Assembly (NCBI GenBank): GCA_030626685.1
Contig: DAOUTL010000011.1
Location: 1 to 16,119, forward strand
Source of the DNA: Candidatus Bathyarchaeota archaeon
GTDB lineage: Archaea; Thermoproteota; Bathyarchaeia; Bathyarchaeales; Bathycorpusculaceae
Direction: 5' to 3'
DNA length: 16,119 nucleotides
Program-made: the position numbers and the translations under genes
Shown here: positions 13,103 through 16,119 of the stretch, one piece after another
Numbering within the stretch: position 1 is the stretch's first letter
Layout: each line of letters begins with the position of its first letter
Notes under the pieces: model-generated
Told to the model about the DNA's origin: nothing
What the model saw: the letters and a program-made list of their open reading frames with translations, nothing else
Databases searched by the model: none

Positions 13103-13434
13103 TAGACATAGGTAAAGCAATTGCGGCAGCTGTAAAAACCGGTAAAGTGTCCTTTGGGGCACACTCAGCCATACAAAGTGCTAAAACAGGTAAAGCCAAA
13201 CTGATAATTTCGGCTTCTAATTGTCCTAAAAACATACGTGAAGACATAGAATACTATTGTAAGCTTTCAAAAGTCCCATTGATAACCTATAAGGGTTCGT
13301 CAATAGATTTAGCCACTGTATGCGGCAAACCCTTCGTTGTTTCAGCGTTAAGTATAAGAGAGCCTGGTGATTCAGAGATTCCTAGATTAATAGAGAAGAT
13401 GGAACCACAGGAATCCCACGGAGGAAGTGAATGA
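13099..13434 (+). CDS. rpl30e: Ribosomal protein L30e (eL30)
   Basis: This 111-aa large-subunit ribosomal protein of the L7Ae/L30e RNA-binding fold is recognised by GKVSFGAHSAIQSAKTGKAK near residues 15-35, the segment LIISASNCPKNIREDIEYYC, and the C-terminal VCGKPFVVSALSIREPGDS. These are the conserved family positions. Archaeal L30e is classically encoded between rpoA and nusA, as here. It overlaps rpoA and nusA by 4 nt on each side (ATGA), so it is translated in step with the polymerase. The C-terminus has an extra tail of about 15 polar residues. Nothing looks damaged. Confidence 0.96.
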   Translation: MIDIGKAIAAAVKTGKVSFGAHSAIQSAKTGKAKLIISASNCPKNIREDIEYYCKLSKVPLITYKGSSIDLATVCGKPFVVSALSIREPGDSEIPRLIEKMEPQESHGGSE

Positions 13435-13868
13435 CAAGCGGCATAAAATTCACAGGTACAGAAATGCGATACATAGCATTGTTCGAAAGCATAACTGGCG
13501 CAAACGTTAAAGATTGTATAATCGATGAAGAGCAGGGACGCGTAGTCTTCATTGTTAAGGAAGGCGAGATGGGTATGGCTATTGGAAAAGGTGGAAGAAA
13601 CATCCATGTTCTGGAAAGGATGACGGGGAAAAAACATGAAATAATTGAGTATTCAGAAGACCCTGTGCAATTTATTAAAAACGCCCTAAAACCAGCGGTG
13701 GTTAGAGAAGTTCGCATAACTGAGAGACAAGACGGGAAAACAATAGCTGTTGTAACCGTTCATCCAAAGGACAAGGGCGTGGCCATAGGGAAAAACGGAA
13801 GAAACGCCGAACGCCTACGTTTTCTAGCCAAGAGATACTTCCAAATGCAGAACGTAAGCATAACATAA
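13431..13868 (+). CDS. nusA: NusA-like transcription factor with two KH domains
   Basis: Archaeal NusA is the short form without the S1 and N-terminal polymerase-binding domains of bacteria. The 145 aa contain two KH RNA-binding domains whose GxxG loops are visible as AIGKGGRN (about 50-57) and AIGKNGRN (about 118-125). It is thought to bind RNA during elongation or termination. Its start overlaps the rpl30e stop as ATGA, preceded by GGAGG. In most archaea rps12 and rps7 follow; here a small membrane protein follows instead. Confidence 0.95.
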   Translation: MTSGIKFTGTEMRYIALFESITGANVKDCIIDEEQGRVVFIVKEGEMGMAIGKGGRNIHVLERMTGKKHEIIEYSEDPVQFIKNALKPAVVREVRITERQDGKTIAVVTVHPKDKGVAIGKNGRNAERLRFLAKRYFQMQNVSIT

Positions 13869-13886
13869 ATTCAAGGGAGCTGAAAC

Positions 13887-14066
13887 ATGAAGAAGCGAAC
13901 GGCATCATCTTTTCACTTGTTACTCTTCTCGTTCACATTAATAAACTTCGTTAACGCCGCAGAGGAATCTTTTGTGGATCAGTTTCTGGGCAGTCCACTG
14001 CTAGTTCTTGTTGCGATAATCGTTATTGACATCGTAGCATTCATTTATCATAAAATAAGAAGATAG
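13887..14066 (+). CDS. Small membrane protein of unknown function (59 aa)
   Basis: The ORF begins with ATG 18 bp after the nusA stop and has GGGAG about 7 nt upstream, so it looks like the last gene of the rpo operon. The product starts with KKR, then a hydrophobic stretch ending NFVNA-A (about residues 9-24) that looks like a signal peptide or first membrane segment. Residues 36-54 (SPLLVLVAIIVIDIVAFIY) form a clear transmembrane helix followed by a basic HKIRR tail facing the cytoplasm. I do not recognise a family. It stands where rps12 is usually found. It converges with the KITE gene, with 7 bp between the stops. Confidence 0.65.
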   Translation: MKKRTASSFHLLLFSFTLINFVNAAEESFVDQFLGSPLLVLVAIIVIDIVAFIYHKIRR

Positions 14067-14073
14067 ACTGCTT

Positions 14074-14634
14074 TCAGGTTTCAGTGCTCAAAACAAGGTC
14101 TATGAGTGCTTTCTGGTCTACCTCTGAGCGTGTTCTCCAGTCCAAGTATAGCTGCTCGTTTTCGTCTTGTGTTAAATATCCGTAGCGTATGTATCTATCG
14201 ACATTTATTCCAACCTTCCATCTTGGAAGTTTGTCGCGTAGCAACTCCTCAACTTCTTTTCGCGGCGCCTTTCCCCTTTTAGAAATAATGTATGCAATTG
14301 TTATTGCTAGTCCTGCGAGGTCGTCTATTCGCCATCCTATCATCTTAGCCTCTTTGGGTGTTAGTTCTCCTCTTAACGTTATGTAGAATCTGGCTTTGTC
14401 TAACTGCTCTAAAGTTGGTTTTTCAGCTGGTTTTTCTTCTTCAAAAACCGTTTTAACTTGTAAATCAAACGCTTTTAAGTGGCTGTCCAAAATTTTTAGA
14501 ACTTTCGGATAGTCTGAGCCTAATGCTTTGCGGAGTTCCCATCCCTTTACTCCGGGTTTTTTATGTCTTCTATAAAAGAGCAGGTGAGTTGCCCTTTTGA
14601 TTTTGCTTGCGTAGTAGGCTTTGCGTTTGCTCAC
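14074..14634 (-). CDS. KITE-type winged-helix protein resembling MAGE/Nse3, SMC-complex subunit
   Basis: The product is about 186 aa. Its first half (KRATHLLFYRRHKKPGVKGW... to FDLQVKTVFE) fits a winged helix with hydrophobic core and G-x-x-G-x-E-L-R-K start. Its second half fits the other winged helix: YITLRGEL, then GLAITIAYIISKRGKAPRKEV, then RYIRYGYL and LYLDWRTRSEVD. That order matches MAGE/Nse3 proteins from memory (YxL, LxLIxxKG-ExEVWxxL, NYL, YxFLWGxRA). KITE proteins bind the kleisin linker and often DNA. The GTG at 14634 overlaps the kleisin stop as GTGA with GAGGCGA upstream; an ATG at 14655 would add seven residues. Position as third gene after SMC and kleisin supports the call. 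The alternative is a ScpB-like KITE; I judge the Nse3 likeness stronger. Confidence 0.65.
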   Translation of the reverse strand: MSKRKAYYASKIKRATHLLFYRRHKKPGVKGWELRKALGSDYPKVLKILDSHLKAFDLQVKTVFEEEKPAEKPTLEQLDKARFYITLRGELTPKEAKMIGWRIDDLAGLAITIAYIISKRGKAPRKEVEELLRDKLPRWKVGINVDRYIRYGYLTQDENEQLYLDWRTRSEVDQKALIDLVLSTET

Positions 14635-15458
14635 TCTAATTCGCCTCTTTTCCACCTTAACCAGTCCTCCGTTGTAACGGCTATTGGTATAGAAACCAGC
14701 TGCCTCTTACCAATTTTTGTTATCGGCTTTTCATAGGGTTTGATGAAGAGTTCTTCTTCCAATGGATGGATTTCCAACGTTGCATAACCATACGTGACCA
14801 GAAAACTCGTCATAAAAGCTCTGCGCACGGTTTCTTCGTAAGTTTCTGCACCGACGAAATCCCAGTACCGAATTTTCCCGTCTTCCTCCTTTTCCTTAAC
14901 TTGGTTCTTCAGTTCTTGCCAGAAATTCTCCAACTCTTCTGAAAAAGCCTTATCCCGCAAAATTCTCTGCCTAATCAGTTCCTCTCGTGTTGCAGGGACT
15001 GTTTCAATCTCCGCTGATGGAAATTCCTTCCACCTTTCCTTTAGCGGCAGCAAACCTTCCCAGTATCTGATCGCTTCTGCTAGACTGTGAAGTGAAATCT
15101 GTTCTAACTCCACTATTGGGTGCCAAGCCTTAAGAAAAACCTCAACAATTTCTTCTTTTTCTATGCGTACAAGTTTTTCTTCTAATAGGACTGGGTCTGT
15201 ATAAAGTGAGGTTGAGCGGTGTTTAACCCATTCGCTTTGAAGCTTTATAACCGAGGCTAAGTGATGTATTGTTTCAGCGTCCAAGCATAGGTCTTCTGGG
15301 AGGTCCCACTCTGGGAAATACTCCTTAATTACGCTGACGATTTCGTCGACGTCTATTAGGAAGGGGTCGAGTGAACGTTCCTCAACAGCCATGCACATCT
15401 CAATTACGCGTTGAAGTTTTTCTCTGCCGATTTTCACCCGCTTTCTTTTCGACTGCAT
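14631..15458 (-). CDS. Kleisin-like SMC-complex subunit (ScpA/Nse4-like)
   Basis: Kleisins bridge the two heads of an SMC dimer. The 275-aa chain has the kleisin layout. At the N-terminus, residues 24-45 (VEERSLDPFLIDVDEIVSVI) match the ScpA pattern D-P-W-x-I-D-I-x-x-L, followed by an all-helical segment ending in KLQSEWVK (about 72-79) like the L-L-R-x-K-S of ScpA. The middle is helical and charged (about 140-200), as expected for a KITE-binding linker. At the C-terminus, FMTSFLVTYGYATLEIH then EELFIKP (about 214-240) resembles the ScpA winged helix that binds the second head. The start ATG shares a base with the SMC stop (TAATG), and the gene overlaps the KITE gene. Similarity is by pattern, so the choice between ScpA and Nse4 is open. 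Confidence 0.65.
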   Translation of the reverse strand: MQSKRKRVKIGREKLQRVIEMCMAVEERSLDPFLIDVDEIVSVIKEYFPEWDLPEDLCLDAETIHHLASVIKLQSEWVKHRSTSLYTDPVLLEEKLVRIEKEEIVEVFLKAWHPIVELEQISLHSLAEAIRYWEGLLPLKERWKEFPSAEIETVPATREELIRQRILRDKAFSEELENFWQELKNQVKEKEEDGKIRYWDFVGAETYEETVRRAFMTSFLVTYGYATLEIHPLEEELFIKPYEKPITKIGKRQLVSIPIAVTTEDWLRWKRGELE

Positions 15459-16119
15459 TAGGCAACCTCTCTAATTATCGATTTTCCCTCAACGTTTTGA
15501 ACGGTGATTATGTTTGCCTCTTCCTCTGCAAAGGTTATTTGACTCGGCGTAATCACTACGTATTGGACGTTTGCATTTTTCACAGTTGAAACGAGCATCT
15601 TCGCAATTATCTCACGGTTTTTCGGATCCATGTGAATGTCGTATTCGTCAACAGCGCGGAATGGTGAACGAACATGCTGTTGTAAGGCTAACAGAAAGCT
15701 TATTGTTGCCGTTGTTCTTTCTCCACCGCTCTGCGTGTAAGCATCCAGTGGAACCGGTTTGCCGCCCTTAAAGCCCACTAGAATATCTAATCCAGCAGCC
15801 TCTATGTCGTGTCCATTAACAAGTCTGACCTCTCCAACGGCTTGGGATTGAGCCAAAATCTTTTGGTATTCTAGGCTCACACGGTCTAGAAGGCTTTGGA
15901 TTACTGTTCGCCAAGTCTGCATCCTTGCTTTAACTTCTTCCAAGGCTTTTTCACGGTTTTCAGCAACCAGCTGCGCCTTTTCTTTCAATTCTAAATAAAG
16001 CTTTGAGTATGATTCGTACATGCGTTCTATGTCCTCTGAAACGTCGGAAAGCGCTGCTAAATGTCCGTCCGTAACTCTAATTTCATCAAGAATTTCAGCG
16101 ACGCTTTTAATGACCGCGA
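15458..16119 (-). CDS. SMC ATPase, C-terminal coiled coil and head, Smc5-like (runs off right edge)
   Basis: The frame is open through the window end, so the visible 219 residues are the C-terminal part of a much larger SMC protein. An internal ATG at 16021 is not the start. First come about 90 residues of charged coiled coil, then a head lobe: VGEVRLV, GLDILVGFKG, the ABC signature QSGGERTTATISFLLALQQ (S of SGG at about 15730), and Walker B SPFRAVDEYDIHMDPKNRE (Asp-Glu at about 15649-15644), followed by QYVVITPSQ. The set AGEV-like strand, QSGGER, PFRxVDE-x(4)-MDPxNE and QYxxITP is the pattern of eukaryotic Smc5 rather than of Smc1-4 or bacterial Smc. It leads a TAATG-coupled operon with kleisin and KITE genes, which suggests one DNA-loop or DNA-entrapping complex. 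Confidence 0.85.
   Translation of the reverse strand, partial: AVIKSVAEILDEIRVTDGHLAALSDVSEDIERMYESYSKLYLELKEKAQLVAENREKALEEVKARMQTWRTVIQSLLDRVSLEYQKILAQSQAVGEVRLVNGHDIEAAGLDILVGFKGGKPVPLDAYTQSGGERTTATISFLLALQQHVRSPFRAVDEYDIHMDPKNREIIAKMLVSTVKNANVQYVVITPSQITFAEEEANIITVQNVEGKSIIREVA

Noticed and set aside
12730..13247. Minus-strand ORFs opposite the end of rpoA and rpl30e
   Set aside because: Shadows of well-supported genes with 4-nt operon overlaps on the other strand.
1..16119. CRISPR arrays, insertion sequences, rRNA genes
   Set aside because: No regularly spaced repeats, transposase motifs or rRNA sequence seen on either strand.

Overview
The window reads as a piece of an archaeal chromosome. 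The evidence is TATA-box promoters, GTG and TTG starts, GGTGA-type ribosome binding sites, an archaeal-type RNA polymerase operon, L30e, the short archaeal NusA, and BHB-type tRNA introns. The RNA polymerase A subunit is one fused gene and the B subunit is unsplit, which points to the TACK side of the archaea (Thaumarchaeota/Aigarchaeota/Bathyarchaeia relatives). That placement is inference from gene structure, not from a tree.

Layout. (1) 1-2138: a metal and cofactor block. A partial FmdE-like gene and an ECF-type transporter membrane component run leftward and diverge from nikR, the nickel-responsive repressor with all four nickel ligands. A repeated 10-mer that looks like an operator lies in the shared promoter. 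nadA converges on nikR. (2) 2450-5171: an accessory block framed by the two halves of a tRNA-Leu gene. The 5' half is at 5171-5115 and the 3' half at 2497-2450, both on the minus strand; their acceptor stems (7/7) and anticodon stems (5/5) are perfectly complementary. Between them lie a divergently expressed 56-aa ORF, a LAGLIDADG homing endonuclease, a complete tRNA-Leu(CAA), a Pol-beta-type nucleotidyltransferase and a small helical protein. Both tRNA-Leu genes also carry a short intron in the D-loop with a bulge-helix-bulge fold. (3) 5202-5564: a small ImmA-like metallopeptidase. (4) 5781-14066: the RNA polymerase operon, with a structured leader, then rpoB, fused rpoA, rpl30e, nusA and a 59-aa membrane protein, joined by short gaps or 4-nt overlaps. 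The usual rpoH before rpoB and rps12 after nusA are not here. (5) 14074-16119: a leftward three-gene operon for an SMC complex. It holds the C-terminal head of an SMC ATPase with Smc5-type signatures, a ScpA/Nse4-like kleisin and a winged-helix KITE protein resembling the MAGE/Nse3 family.

The two most unusual items are the tRNA-Leu interrupted in its anticodon loop by about 2.6 kb that includes a homing endonuclease, and the Smc5-like SMC-kleisin-KITE operon, which resembles the eukaryotic Smc5/6 core more than bacterial Smc-ScpAB.
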